A DNA stretch of 64,000 nucleotides from Chloranthus sessilifolius (lineage: Eukaryota > Streptophyta > Magnoliopsida > Chloranthales > Chloranthaceae). How positions within the stretch are numbered: the first letter of the stretch is position 1; each line of letters begins with the position of its first letter. Below the pieces are notes generated by a model that saw only the letters and a list, made by a program, of their open reading frames with translations, did not search any database and had not been told where the DNA came from. Below, piece after piece: positions 47,823-59,573 of this stretch. Position numbers and translations under genes: made by a program. The stretch covers positions 92,330,491-92,394,490 of the forward strand of contig CM037595.1 of NCBI GenBank assembly GCA_021018995.1, in the 5' to 3' direction.

Positions 47823-48184
47823 CTCGACCTAACCTCATAGTTGACTCAACCCGACCCATCTGGATGAGTGAAGTTTATGTGGCCGACTCGGTAAAACATT
47901 CGGCTCGGGTGGGTTGGAAATCGGGTTGACCCTACCCATCTAAATTCTTAATTGTGATTCATATATACTAAAATTTAGGATACTGGAATTTAAATTTTAT
48001 TTTTTTAAAATTTACCTAATGAAGCTTTTAAATCCTAGGAATAAATCCCAATACACTCCTTAAACATTCAAACAAGAGATTTTCAAATCCAAATATTTCA
48101 AATCCTAGATTTGAAATGCTTAGATTTCAAATGCTTGGATTTGAAATTTTCAAATGCAAATGCTTGTTCCCAAACGCAGCCTTA

Positions 48185-48852
48185 TAGATTTCAAAAACGT
48201 AATAGGAGTTCTTGACTGCTCGGTAAAATCACCAGTTTCCTATTCTTGTAGTTTCCATATAAAGTAGGGAATTCTATGACAGCTTATAGAATACCTTGCT
48301 TTATTTGGTAATTAGAAGAATACCAGATGGTGTTTTCCCAAAATCAGCCCCATTTCTTTTCAAGCTTAGTTGTATTTTTTTAAATTGAGACTTACCAGAA
48401 GGAGCAAAAGAGGTTGTATCATCCATATAAGAAAAGCCACAGTCCTCCAAAAGAGAAGTATTTAACAAGAATGAGCACACAAGTAGTTGGACTCATCTAA
48501 TCTAACTAGAATGACTTGAATGGGATCAGAAACCACAGAGCAAACGCATCACAGACTAATAATCTGAACTAAACTAAAGGCATTCAATCATAAACAAGAA
48601 CACAACAACAAATTAGAAACATACAGGTCCTATAATAACAAAGAAAGAATATCGTAGACGAGCCCAATGCAAGAAGAACCCACCCACCCTAAGCTCAAAA
48701 GGCTAATACAGCAATATTCACGTTATCTAACTATGAATTGTTATGTTAAAGATGCATATACTATTAGATCAAGAATTTAGATTAGTTCATGATACTACTG
48801 ACAAGAATTGAATTTCAGGAAATAAATTGGATTCGAGATTTATATAATCAAC
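48185..48852. other. Intron of the DET1-like gene right of the Harbinger element
   Basis: Non-coding by eye. A stretch near 48396-48460 reads FSYMDDTTSFAPSG on the minus strand before a GTAAGT, but exons a and b join without it, so I do not call it an exon. Confidence 0.5.
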
Positions 48853-48938
48853 CTGAGCTTGATCTGTTTCTTCATTCCAGATTCTGCGGAAAAGAAAAGA
48901 GAGCAAGGGCTGTTTGAGACTACTGAAGAACGTACGCC
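48853..48938 (-). CDS. DET1: DET1-like exon a
   Basis: Encodes RTFFSSLKQPLLSFLFRR then IWNEETDQAQ, matching the SFLSGIKQRLLSFIFRGIWNEE segment of DET1. The donor is CAG/GTTGAT. The acceptor is taken as GAGCAG/GG at 48938, but the exon may continue to 48960 and then, beyond the LTR element, to 50694. Ends in phase 0. Confidence 0.8.
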
Positions 48939-48960
48939 CTGCTCCATAATATTATGATGG

Positions 48961-50636
48961 TGTTGGATATTTATTAAATATAAATACTTATATATGACTT
49001 TAATAATATTTATTTATTATTAATTTAATAATATTTATTTATTAGTTTTGTTAAATGTTTAAATGATTCCTTAAAATTATTGGTTCCATTTGAAAAAAAT
49101 TGTTTTGACAATACTTATTATTTAACCTTCAAGTCAAAATGATTTAGATTTTGAATAATATTAGAGGGAAAATATTCCCACCATAAATTTAAAGTGTTGC
49201 AAAAGTTTTGTCCCACTTTACTCTTTTATAAGAAAAATCCATGTCATATATATAAAATATTACCTTTCATATTGTTTGATTTGAAAAGAGATAAAGAACT
49301 CATAACGGCGATTCGCCGTCGCGCGATGTGCGAATAACGCAATTGGCGCTTTTAACTATAAGTAGAGGCTAGAGAAGGGATTCGAATTACTTGCAAATTT
49401 CGAATCTTACATTTATGTCCATATTCGTATTCCTACTAGAGCAATCTCTGTATTTCGTTTCATTTGATCGCACACTACAGTGCAACGTAGTGTGTGATAG
49501 ATCAGTGCTTTACCGAGGTTTCATTGTATCTTGAAGGCGAATTTGTCAATATCATGTTCCATATAGGGGGTAAATATTGTCTTAAAATTATTTGTGGATT
49601 GTTCAAATATTTATTTATTACTTTAATAATATTTATTTATTATTAATTTAATAATATTTATTTATTAATTTTGCTAAATCTTTAAATGATTCCTTAAAAT
49701 TGTTGGTTCCATGTGAAAAAGATGTTTTTGAAAGCACTTGATCATTTATCCTTCAAGTCAAAATGATTTGGATTTTGAATAATATTGGAGGGAAAATATT
49801 CCTACCACAAATTTAAAGTGTTACAAAAGTTTTGCTCCACCTCGCTATTTTATAAGAAAAATTCATGTCATATATATGAAAGGTTACCTTTCATATTGTT
49901 TGATTTAAAAAGAGGTAAAGAGCTCATAGCGGCGGTTCGTCGGCGCATGTGCGATGTGTGAATGGCGCAATTGGCGCTTTTAAGGCGCACTTTACACTTT
50001 GCACAACTGCATCATCGCGAAGAGCTTGAAGAGCCTTTCCTATTTAAACTAAGATGGTCCGATTGATTGACTTGTTGACCGGGCACTGATTGACTTCACA
50101 CATGTACACCTCATGTGTGCACCAGGCAGTTTCCGACTATTCATTGAAACGGTCGGATTCCGAATTCGAACAAATAATTAAGATTCCGGATTCAGACAAG
50201 TCAGTTAACCAAAAGATGTAACCGTTCGGATGTGAACCGTCGGATCCTTGCAACCGTTGATCAGATCGATCAGGGTCCTCGATTGTAAGAAATCGACAGA
50301 TACAATCGCCCTGAAAAGGTATTTCAAAAGCTATAAATAGAGGGCAGATGAGGGATTCGAATCACTTGCAAATCTCGATTCTTATATTTGTGTCCTCGAT
50401 ATTTGTGTGCCTACTAGAGCAATCTCTGTGTTTCATTTCATTGGGTCGCACACTACAGTGCAACGTAGTATGTGACAGATCGGTAATTCACCGAAGCTTC
50501 ATTGTATCCTGAAAGCGAATTTGTCGTTATCCCGTTATATATAGGGGGCAAATATTATCCTAAAGACAGTGATCTAATCGCACCTTGAAGCATTTTTCGA
50601 TCTATTTTCTGTCAATAGTTGTGCAATCTACCAACA
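48961..50636 (+). mobile_element. LTR element remnant E10 within a DET1-like exon
   Basis: Two long direct repeats: about 48961-49560 and 49597-50636, sharing TTAATAATATTTATTTATTA, GGAGGGAAAATATTCC-like, GCGCAATTGGCGCTTTTAA and CACACTACAGTGCAACGTAG blocks. It starts TGTTGGATATT and ends TCTACCAACA; TSD-like GATGG (48956-48960) and GAAGG (50637-50641), one mismatch. A TATA-like CTATAAATAGAGG is near 50330. Almost no interior remains, so it is broken. The LTR end resembles that of E8 (GGGGGCAAATATT, TTTAAAGACAG-type). Confidence 0.7.
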
Positions 50637-50694
50637 GAAGGTACAATCTATCTTCACCTTCAGTTGGTGTACTTCTGTCCAGTAATCCCATGTT
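50637..50694 (-). CDS. Possible upstream exon piece of the DET1-like gene
   Basis: After a good acceptor (TATTTTGCAG at 50695 and beyond, minus) reads NMGLLDRSTPTEGEDRLYL. It falls where the variable linker of DET1 is expected and abuts the LTR element at 48961-50636, beyond which exon a sequence resumes in another frame. The linker is poorly conserved in DET1, so the assignment rests on position and splice signal only. Confidence 0.35.
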
Positions 50695-52056
50695 CTGCAA
50701 AATAATAGTTAAAACTATCAAAAGAAATGTGGCGCCAAAACATTAGAGCATCTCTTATTAGAAATATAGCTATGGTTGTAAAGCTAAATGAATACTTAAA
50801 AAAATTTGAAAGAAAATTGCAAGTTTACTATGAAAACATGAAGCCTAGCTTTCATTTCGGGCCATCTAGTCTAACTAGGTAATAAAAAAGAGCATAGAAG
50901 ATAATCAAAAAGTAACTAAATAAAATTTAAATTAGTCTTTATACTAAATTTAAGGTTTTTTATTTGCACAGTAGCTTGTCATCAAGGGATCGCCCGCTCG
51001 GCAATGCTACCTTTAGGAAGAGACAAATATCAGAATCAGAGCCAGCTAAAATTTAAACGATTCATCGTATAACGAACAAGATAACTATGGTATGGAAGAG
51101 TTGGTTAAATTGTTCCGACTAGTAGCTCTAAGATGACGGCTTGAGTTAGAGGACCCTATACCCTTGGCCATAAATATAAGACCCGTCCGGAAAAAATGGT
51201 GCCAAAATGGTGAACCCAAATGGTTACTTTTACCAATGTGCACCTCCCACGCGGATACGGCCCTCAGCTACCCGGGATACCAACAAAAAAGTTGTTACAT
51301 AAACAGCCTGCAATAAACGGACTGCGAATAGAGGGATAAATTGATTAAGGGCTTAGACTTATAAAATGGATATTCAATGCAGTTAAATTCCCTATTTCCT
51401 CCAAATTAGGTTCCTCACTATGCCAGTAACAAGGGAAATTTGCATATTCAGCCTTATAAGTTTGTCTATTTACAAAAACGGTCTTATAATTAAAATTTTA
51501 CAGAATAAACTATTTTCAAGCCAAGCCATTATCACATCAGCACCGAATTCTGAAATGCCTAAAAAAAACTCACTGCTTTTAAAGTTATGTAACATCACTA
51601 TTTGCATAACCAATCTTTGCCATAAGGAAATTCTGAAACAAAAAAATAATTTATTAACCTTCAGTCCAATTGGATTCACTTCAAATATTTATGACGACAA
51701 TTTCATGAAATTTTCTGCTGTAGTGATAACGAAAAATACAAACCTATAACGTAGCATAATGAATCTTCGAAGCATATATGATCACGTCAAGTGATGTGAT
51801 CAGTTCCCACGCTTGAGCTTCCATTGGTTCCACATCAGGCCTCTACCTTTTTACAAGTCAACGGACAGCTGTTAGAACCAATAGGTGCTCGAGTAAAGTG
51901 AGGGGGTCATTTATATTCATATATATATATATATATATATATACGTATTTAAAAATCTAGAGGCTAAATAGCTCAAATGTGTGAAAATAACTATTTAACG
52001 TTTAGTGTGATTGAGAGGAGAAGAAGAGGGAGAGAGAAGTGAGCACATTAGATACT
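50695..52056. other. Unassigned AT-rich region
   Basis: No recognisable exon of the DET1-like gene or other domain. Contains a (TA)n run at 51919-51944. Confidence 0.45.
51919..51944. repeat. (TA)n microsatellite
   Basis: About 13 AT units. No gene next to it. Confidence 0.95.
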
Positions 52057-52197
52057 CACTACAAAAAATAAGACTAAATTGTTGCTATTAACCAAAAAAC
52101 TATTATAACTATTAGTAACAAGAGTATTAGTGACAATTAATTTTTTGTTAATAACAAAAAATTTTGACTGCCACTAAAAGTCTTATTTTTTGTAATG
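52057..52197. mobile_element. CACTA-type MITE
   Basis: 141 bases with ends CACTACAAAAAATAAGACT and, inverted, CATTACAAAAAATAAGACT. The CACTACAAAAAA end is the CACTA (En/Spm) signature. Flanking triplets are ACT and ATT, an imperfect 3-bp TSD. Non-coding. Confidence 0.8.
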
Positions 52198-52209
52198 ATT
52201 AATGGATTA

Positions 52210-53055
52210 CATTGTTGCTTTTCCAGATGATTCAAGTTGCAATAGACAAGACAAGCCATTTAAATGGAGTGCAACTTAGACCCCAAATGCCTTTATGCTC
52301 AATGTGGGATTAAACACCAACTAGGCACACCTCTCGTTCATGAGTATCTAGTTTTGTGATTATAGAATTGTCTTAGTATCGATTTTGGAAAATGACATAT
52401 TACGTGCATTTATGATTCATCACTAGTCTTCATTAAATTCGAGTGATATTTGAGGATGTCTAAGTGTTTTTAAACAATGAATTTCTTTACAACGTGCACT
52501 CATTTTGATTGTCTCAATCCAGTGAGAGTTATTTTTTTAAATCATAGTCGGTGTATGGACCAAGTGGGAGATTATTGGATCTTTTGTTTGAAAGCTCAAA
52601 CATTCATGTTTTATATGTGGCCCGCACACACTAGGATATAATAAAACCCTATATTAGAGTTGCTTGAAACAATAAGGGCATTATTGGAAACTAAAGGAAA
52701 CCTAAAGTTTCATGAATTACATGCGATTCTCATATCTTTTAAAATATCGTGATAAGCGGTATTCTTAGCAAACATGACTCTACATGCTATATATATATGG
52801 GTCGACGCTCCATGAACAAGTCCTTGGTATCTTTGCATCAAGAGAATGTAGGAAGAGAGGCGGGTAGAGCCACCTTCATCTTCTTCATAGGAAAAAACTC
52901 GAATTGGATGTCCCATGTCAAAGATAATCAATGGTCAATCTTCTTGATAAGGTAGGCATGTATTTTGATTTTGTAATTTATTGATTTCATGTTTCGATTG
53001 ATCATACGCCTAGATCCTAGAGCAATCATGAGTTATCGGATCGCTAGATCCAACA
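52210..53055 (+). mobile_element. Copia 3' end fragment with LTR
   Basis: LTR at about 52572-53055 (TTATTGGATC to GATCCAACA), preceded by ACCAAGTGGGAGA, a polypurine-tract form common before plant Copia LTRs. A TATA-like GCTATATATATATGGG is near 52785. The left flank (52210-52571) is probably internal 3' sequence; no protein domain seen. Truncated. Confidence 0.6.
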
Positions 53056-55380
53056 GGATATACTGGAAGTTCTTATTTATATTAGCTAAAAATATAAATT
53101 AGATTACACCGTTGCAAACACAAATCAATATCACAATTTGGATTTCCATCAAGTCATGTATTAGTGATTTAAGGGATTCGGATGTACAGGTCACTAAATA
53201 AGTCAGAGATCTTCATAAATTCAGATATATACCTATAGATCACAGCTAGAATTTTAAGGTTATCTATAAGGTTTAAACATAGTTCAGCTATCAAGGGTCT
53301 TTACCTTCCGCTTGATATGAATCAAAGGTGGCAAATATATATATATATAAGTGCAAAAAAAAATAAAGATTCATATTACCTCAACTTATATAAGGACAGA
53401 GAATCTTATTTATATAAATTCAAACCTAAAATTATTATGAAAGGTGACTTTCCTGGAAAAATTAGTTAAGGTTTCCTCTCCTCCTCTTCCTCCTTAGAGA
53501 TGCAAGGGTCATCCATATGGTTGTTGGGTAAGGTCGGCCCAATACCCGACCCGGTATCTTACCCGGTCAAGCACATAAACTTGACCCGTCGGGTCAGGTC
53601 AGCCATGAGACATCCAACCCTGTCTTCGGGTCAGGTTAGGTTGACTAAGAGGTCAGGTCTAGTTGGGTAATTGAACTGCTACATATGAGCATACAAAGCA
53701 GTGGAAATTCAAAAGTGAACTTCCATTAATTTGGAGCCAAAATTTATTAGCCCTATAACTAGGGGCTCAATGAGCTAGGCTTGAACCTTACAAACCCTAA
53801 TTTACAGTTTATCAACAATTGGAGCACAAAAAAATGGAATAAAAATAATTTTTATGCAATCCCAATAATAGTGTTTCGGCCCAAACCAAATTTATAAAAA
53901 AGAATTAGAAAATGGGTTTCCACCAAACTAGGTGACCCGTTGACAGCCCTTTGTGGGTACTTAAAGAGTTGTAAAGCATCCATTTAGCCATTGAATTCTA
54001 AGGCCCAATGATATCGTAACAGACAGTCAAATTACCACAAAATTTAGGGTTTGGAGAAAACATTTCGGTAGGAGAAGAAATGAGAAGAAAAGAAGAAAGA
54101 GAAAGGAGATGAGACCCACCAGGGTCCACCCTGCGTGGATAGGGAAGAGAGAGAAACAGAGAAGAGTGGCAGAGAAAGAGAAAAAAGAAGAAAGAGACTT
54201 AAACCAAAATGTGAGTTTTTATAATGGGAGACAATACTTGCACCCCAAATATAAGCCATTGCACCCACTAAAAAGAAAAATAAGAATTAAAAAGGGCACT
54301 TTAGAAAAAAGGATCCGTTTTGTAAAGTTTTAGTGCCATATACTATTTCGAAAAGTTTGTAGGTAAAAGGATTGAGACGATTTATGAGATTCTAAAAAAG
54401 TGTTTTGATCAACTTGAAAGAAAAATCTATACTTAAGTTACAGAAATATCCTTCCACTAAAATCTCAATGAAGAAGAAAAGAGATTTGGATTTCTGAAGG
54501 GGTTCGAGCTTCTACACGCCAGATGAAGGAAATAATCGACGACGCATAGGTCTCCATTAATGAAGGTCTATAGCTTGCACAAAAACGATTAAAAAAACAA
54601 CCAACCGAACATCACAAAACCCTCACAATCAAAAGCTTTAAAAGCCAATAAGAAATCCAAAGGTATCTGTTTCCTTCGTCGGCACAGTTGGGTTGCTTAA
54701 GGAAGCTTCCATAAAACTCACTCAAGAACCTAAACATCACCAATTCCAGAGAGGTTTTTTCCATATTCATTTTCATGACCGACACCTATATTGTGTTCAT
54801 TGACCTCCATTAATGGCTGCTAAAGATTAGAGGAAGAAGGAGAATAAAAAACATTCAAAAAAAAATTGCAGAAAGCTTAGAATCGGGCTTTCATGGCTTG
54901 TGCATAGATCTGTTCTTCAATGGATTACACACTGTGTCATTAAAGAGAGAAGCAGTTTAAAGAGAGGTTAGAACTACAAGCGGTCATTAATGACGTTGTT
55001 CGAAATTTTTGTAAAGGCTCCATTAATGGATTCTCTTGGTTTATGGGAGAAGCAAGAGAGAAGAAAAAGAAAATCAGAGAAATATCTGTAAAAAGATCTG
55101 CTAACAATCTCATGATTTTTTATTGAAGCAAGAGAGAAGAAGAAGAAGATGCATCGTCTAACAATTTTCTCTCTCGTTTGGGACATTTGGGAGAGAGAAG
55201 GGTACTCTAATATTTTCATGTTCACACTCTATTTTTGGGAACCTCAAAATTAGTGTCAATCCCTTTTACCTCAAACTTTTGCATTGGGTATAATAACTCA
55301 AAACTTTTCTCCCACAGTCCCTATTAGCTAATAGTCCCAATTAAAAATGGTACAAGTTACAGAAACAGAATTATTCTAAA
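53056..55380. other. Unassigned region with a GGTCGGGT-rich patch
   Basis: 2.3 kb without a gene that I can support. At 53510-53680 and, in part, 47400-47600 and 47830-47940, CCCGACCC and GGGTCRGGT words are frequent, suggesting an old dispersed repeat. 54045-54200 is purine-rich (GAGAAGAAA). Confidence 0.4.
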
Positions 55381-55471
55381 AGACTAAAATGGTGCATGTT
55401 CTTAGTCGTTCACTCATCCTCACTCTCTTTCTCTCTCTCTCTCTCACATTATTTCTGTTTCTATTTTTTAA

Positions 55472-55762
55472 AATCCCATTAAACCTCCTCTCAAATCTCA
55501 CCCCCTCTTTATCTCTTCACTTCTCCACTCCTTTCAAGACTTCTCCATACCTTTCGAGATTTCTCCAATTCTCACCCCCTCTATTTTCACCATTCGAATC
55601 TCTAAAAGCACCTAAAAATCCCATTAAACCTCCTCTCAAATCTCACCCCCTCTCTTCATCTCATCACTTCTCTACTCCTTTCGAGACTTCTCTGTACCTC
55701 TCAAGATTTATCCAAATCTTACCCCCTCTATTTGGACCAATCGAATCTCTAAAAGCACCCAC
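55472..55762. repeat. Two-copy ~145-base tandem repeat
   Basis: AAATCCCATTAAACCTCCTC at 55471 and 55617 starts two copies that run to CGAATCTCTAAAAGCACC. A Leu- and Ser-rich open frame (55389-55781) over it is a product of the pyrimidine-rich repeat and I do not call it a gene. Confidence 0.85.
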
Positions 55763-55781
55763 ATTTGCACATGTCATATAA

Positions 55782-57439
55782 AAAAAGCACCTAATTTTTA
55801 CACAGGGGTAAAAAAAAATCATACCCCAGGGATTTTCCAAGTGCACCCTCAATTGATTCACCCTAACCGTCGCCTCCTGCATTTGAACAGTCCTACTCCT
55901 GCCATTAATGGAGCTCTCTGCGATTCATCGAAGTTAAGGAAGAAGAGGGTGCTTGTCCATTGTCAAGCATCACTAAATCCATTAATGTAATTGCAACTTG
56001 CCGGAGTGGGGAGTCGACTCTCCAGAGGAGAAGAAGAAGAAGAAGCAGGTGTTTGCCCATCGTCAAGCATCACCAAAGCCATTAATGAACGAGTAGGATG
56101 ACCAAAATAGTTGGTGAGTGTCCATCGTTAGGCCCTGTAGACTTGACGATAGGTGCTCACGGTCAAAACAAAACAATTGACAGTGAGCACCCACCATCAA
56201 AGATATATGCATGACAGTGGGCACACACCATCAAAGATATACCCATGTTAGTGGGCACCCACTGTCTAGCATCGTTAGGCCTCTTCTCAATGGTAGTTGT
56301 CGTTGTTAGGCATTTTTTTAATGGTTTTTTGTCGTTCCGTCTAAGAAGGGGTGCCATCATTAGAGATGATGTCATTGTCGTCTTTGCGACTCACCGGATT
56401 TGAGGAGGAAGAAGAAAAGAAGAAGAGGGTGCTTCGATGATGTTGTTACCGTCGTTACAACTCTCCATAGTTGAGGAAGAAAAAGAAGAGGGTTCTTCGG
56501 GTATGCTAAGTGGATGTATATCTTATGAAAAATGACAAAACATGATTCGATGCGCTTATAATATCTCAAATAATAAGTGGGTGCAAATAGTAGGTCGCCT
56601 TTATAGATTTTATTGGTGCAAATAAAGGTACTTATTAGAAAAAGAGGTAAATTGCTAATGTCTAATATACCCCTTATAAGTTAGATTACTATCATACCCC
56701 ATTAGATCTCAAAACCCCAATTGGCCTTTCAATTTATTAAATTACTCCAATACCTCTCTTTCCATCCAATTACTCAAACATCCCCCTTATTTATCAAATT
56801 ATGAATAGAGCCTTCACATTTCCTTCAATATCTAAATATTCGTAATTACAACATTACTAAAACCCCCTTATAGCCCTCACTCATTCAAACTTGAATACAA
56901 ACTTGAAAAATACTCAAGATGCTCCTCGTATCTCTCTAAATGACCATACTGCTCCCAACATATAAAAAGATAAAAGCAACCTATTGTCTTAAATGACCAA
57001 AATACCCTTCACACAAGAAAAATCTACCCACAAATACATGTAAATACTCCTTTCATTATGTCAGGTGATCAATGTACTCGCCTATATATCTAGGTCATTA
57101 CACTAACCCTCTCAGTTCGACCCTCTCCTTTCCATCGTGGCAACTATTGAACCATGAAGGCCCAGCCCAGTAACACTCTCGGTTCAACTCCCACCATTGC
57201 ATCATGTAGCACTATAGAACACTAAATCATCACTAATCTCAGTTCACCATCCACACCAAATATATAGAAAAGCCAGCGAGGAGTTGGAAATCATACAAAG
57301 GGCCAGAAAGACCAAAAACCGAAAAGAAAAGGTAAAAAGAGAAAAAAAAAAACAACAAAAGCCTAAAGGCAAGAAGACAAACAGAAGCGTGGGGGGGGGG
57401 GGGGGAATACGGGAGGAACTACCCCTAATCAATACAATC
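55782..57439. other. Unassigned region
   Basis: Contains degenerate repeats of GTGGGCACCCACTATC-like words (56110-56275), GAAGAAGAAG runs and a G15 homopolymer (57391-57405). No gene recognised. Confidence 0.4.
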
Positions 57440-59573
57440 CGAACTTAATAGAGCCCCACCGTTGATCAACACAATCCAGGAGTATATGAGGTCCATTATC
57501 CCCTTGAGGATCATCCCTATCAGACGACGAATCTTATGAAAAATACGGGCATTACACTCTAACCAAATGCCCTACAAAACCGCAAAAACAGCTACCCTCC
57601 AGTGCGCACCGCCTGACCTCTTAACTTAATGCCCGACCAGGGCGTGAGGAGGCTAGGGACGGAGTCCGGGGAGACCCAAAGCATATCGAACAAACTGAGG
57701 ACAGATCCTCAAATCTGGTGCGCCACCTGACAGTGGAGGAACAAATGTGGCGCTGATTCCTCATAGATAAGGCACATAACACAACGATTAGGCATCTCCT
57801 TGCCCCTTTGGATCAGCTGATCCACCGTTAGAATACGACCCCTGAGAACTGACCACGAAAAGAACCTCACTTTGGGATGGACCGGGGCTTTCCACAGCTT
57901 AGCCCAATCGCACTGACAGAGGAGGCGACCAGCCAACATCTGGTAGAACGATTTGACGGAGAAAGATCCGGATTTAGAAGGCATCCATATTCTCGCATCA
58001 ACTCTGGCATGATTCTTGATCGTGAGAGATAAATTGGACAGTAACTCTTGGAAAGGCCTCAATTCCTCCTCCCTAAGCGGCCGCCTTGTAGACACCTCCC
58101 AAGACACCGATCCACCATTTTCCGTAAAAAGATCAGCCACTAAGGCGTCGGGGTTTGTGGCAATAGAATAAATGTCAACAAATTTTTCCTTCAAAGACCA
58201 ATACTAAATCCAGATGTCGTCCCATAATCTGATCCTAGTCCCCTCGCCCCAGCTGAACCGAATACCCCTCGCAAAGGCTTTCCAGGTGGAACAAACACCT
58301 TTCAACCAATTAGAGACCCGTCTATTAACCGAAGTACTGACACCCCAAAACCCGTCCATCCAACCATACTTTTCCACCAAGATGGCCATCCAAAGATTGT
58401 TCCTATCAGTAACCGACCCTGCTCGCCAAAACCATTTGCCTACCAACGCAATATTAACCAATTCCAAACTTCTGATTCCTAGCCCTCTCGATACCAACGA
58501 CATCTAGCAAATCTCCCAACTAACAAGGTGATATTTCCTATCGAGGCCCGAACCTTCCCAAAGAAAATTTCGCTCTATCTGTTCCAACCTCCGGATGACT
58601 GATTTGGGGCAAACTAAGACGGACAAGAAGAAGATAGGCAAACTAGACAGGACTCCCTTAACAAGGAGCATCCTCCCTCCAATGCTTAACAGTTTACCCT
58701 TTCAGGACGCCATCCTCCTTTCGAATCACTCCACCACCGAGTCCCAAGCCCTCACATTCGTCTTACTAATGCTAAGAGGCTATCCCAAATAGGATATAGG
58801 GAACTGCTCGCAAACCCCATCCACCTCCGTAGCCAACAGCGACAATAGATGAGCTTCCACCCCAATACCCATCACAGATGACTTGTGGAGGTTGACCCGC
58901 TGACCCGAGACTGCCTCATAAATTGAAAGCACATCCACTAAAGTCCCGATTTCCTCCACGTTTGCCCTACAGAAGAGGACCATATCGTCAACATACTGTA
59001 AATGCGTTACTCTCTGTCCCAAGCTCCCTACCTCAACTCCTGAAATCTGATTTAGAGAACGAGCACGCCTTGGAAGACCGTCCAAGCCTCACCCACCATA
59101 TTATAAAGGAAAGGAGACAGGGGATCTCCCTGCCTGAAGCCTCGAGAATTTTTTAAATAGCCCACCGAAGACCCATTGACCATGATAAAGAACCAAGCAA
59201 AAGAGTAGCAAGCATGCATCCATTTCCTTCACTTATCTCCAAACCCAAACCTCCGAAGCATATAATCCAAACAATCCCAGCTAGCGTGATCGTAGGCTTT
59301 TTCCATATCCACCTTCCAAATAACTATAGGTGCTCTCTGACTGTGTGCGGAGTGAATCACTTCATGAGCCACAACCACCAAATCAATAAGCTGACGACCT
59401 TTCACGAAAAGCCACTTGATTTTCTGAAATTAGCCCACCCATCAAGGGCTTGAGCTGATTGGCAAGCACCTTAAACACAATCTTAAACAAGCTATTGAGA
59501 AGGCTGATTGAACGAAAATCCTTAATGTCCTCCTCTCCTTCCTTCTATGGAATAAGCGAAAGGAAGGCGTTGG
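57440..59573 (-). mobile_element. L1-like LINE, 5'-truncated
   Basis: Minus-strand non-LTR retrotransposon remnant. In minus order: RT fingers FLSLIP, KEGEEDIKDF, SISLLNSLFKIVFKVLANQ (59573-59450), QVAFVKGRQL, WKVDMEKAYDHASWD (about 59300), GFRQGDPLSPFLYN (about 59110), catalytic HLQYVDDMVLF (about 58980), the C-terminal region WLKGVCSTW, LWDDIW (58204-58503), and the zf-RVT domain with WKAPVHPKVRFFSW, CVMCLIYEESAPHLFLHC (57709-58194). It copies its RNA at a nicked target. The endonuclease and ORF1 part is absent and several stops and frame changes are present, so it is dead. It joins Copia E9 at about 59573. Confidence 0.9.

Larger units (their letters stand above)
32605..48181 (+). mobile_element. 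PIF/Harbinger DNA transposon, 15.6 kb with nested insertions
   Basis: Terminal inverted repeats GGCTGCGTTTGGGAAC at 32605-32620 and, inverted, at 48166-48181. TSD TTA at 32602-32604 and 48182-48184, the superfamily signature. Encodes a DDE transposase (36642-43890) and a Myb/SANT-type protein (44255-45226), both on the plus strand, the usual plant Harbinger pair. A likely untranslated first exon ends at the donor AAG/GTATGA (33203); the intron ends at AATAG (36639) just before the start codon. Nested: hAT element (36662-42470), foldback (46743-47245), hAT-type MITE (47594-47822), small MITE (35698-35813). It lies in an intron of the DET1-like gene, opposite strand. Both genes are damaged, so it is not autonomous now. 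Confidence 0.85.
30945..50694 (-). pseudogene. DET1: DET1-like gene, partial and divergent copy split by transposons
   Basis: Five exons on the minus strand (48853-48938, 31748-31813, 31418-31474, 31209-31286, 30945-31106), plus a possible earlier piece at 50637-50694. All have GT donors and AG acceptors, compatible phases and no stop, giving about 153 codons. Diagnostic DET1 strings: LLSFLFRRIWNEE, YFQEYVNLIMWK, VQFLDRQHLLIKFGS, VVYNIVTTDIVAVYE, NFISSHSNNVHAL. DET1 is a nuclear repressor of photomorphogenesis that works with COP10 and DDB1 in CUL4 ligase complexes. Here about 300 N-terminal and about 80 C-terminal residues are not seen. Substitutions at places usually conserved (LLRQNDRHTIF where VSRNxDHHPAFF is usual), an LTR element in an exon and the 15.6-kb Harbinger in an intron suggest a decaying duplicate. 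A real gene with giant introns running out of the window is the alternative. Confidence 0.75.

Noticed and set aside
48396-48460. Possible extra DET1-like exon (FSYMDDTTSF before GTAAGT)
   Set aside because: DET1 exons a and b join directly in phase without it, and the sequence does not match DET1.
55389-55781. 130-residue Leu/Ser-rich open frame
   Set aside because: Produced by a pyrimidine-rich tandem duplication; no domain and no promoter or splice support.
57391-57405. Run of 15 G as a G-quadruplex or regulatory signal
   Set aside because: A single homopolymer in unassigned DNA; could also be inflated by sequencing error.
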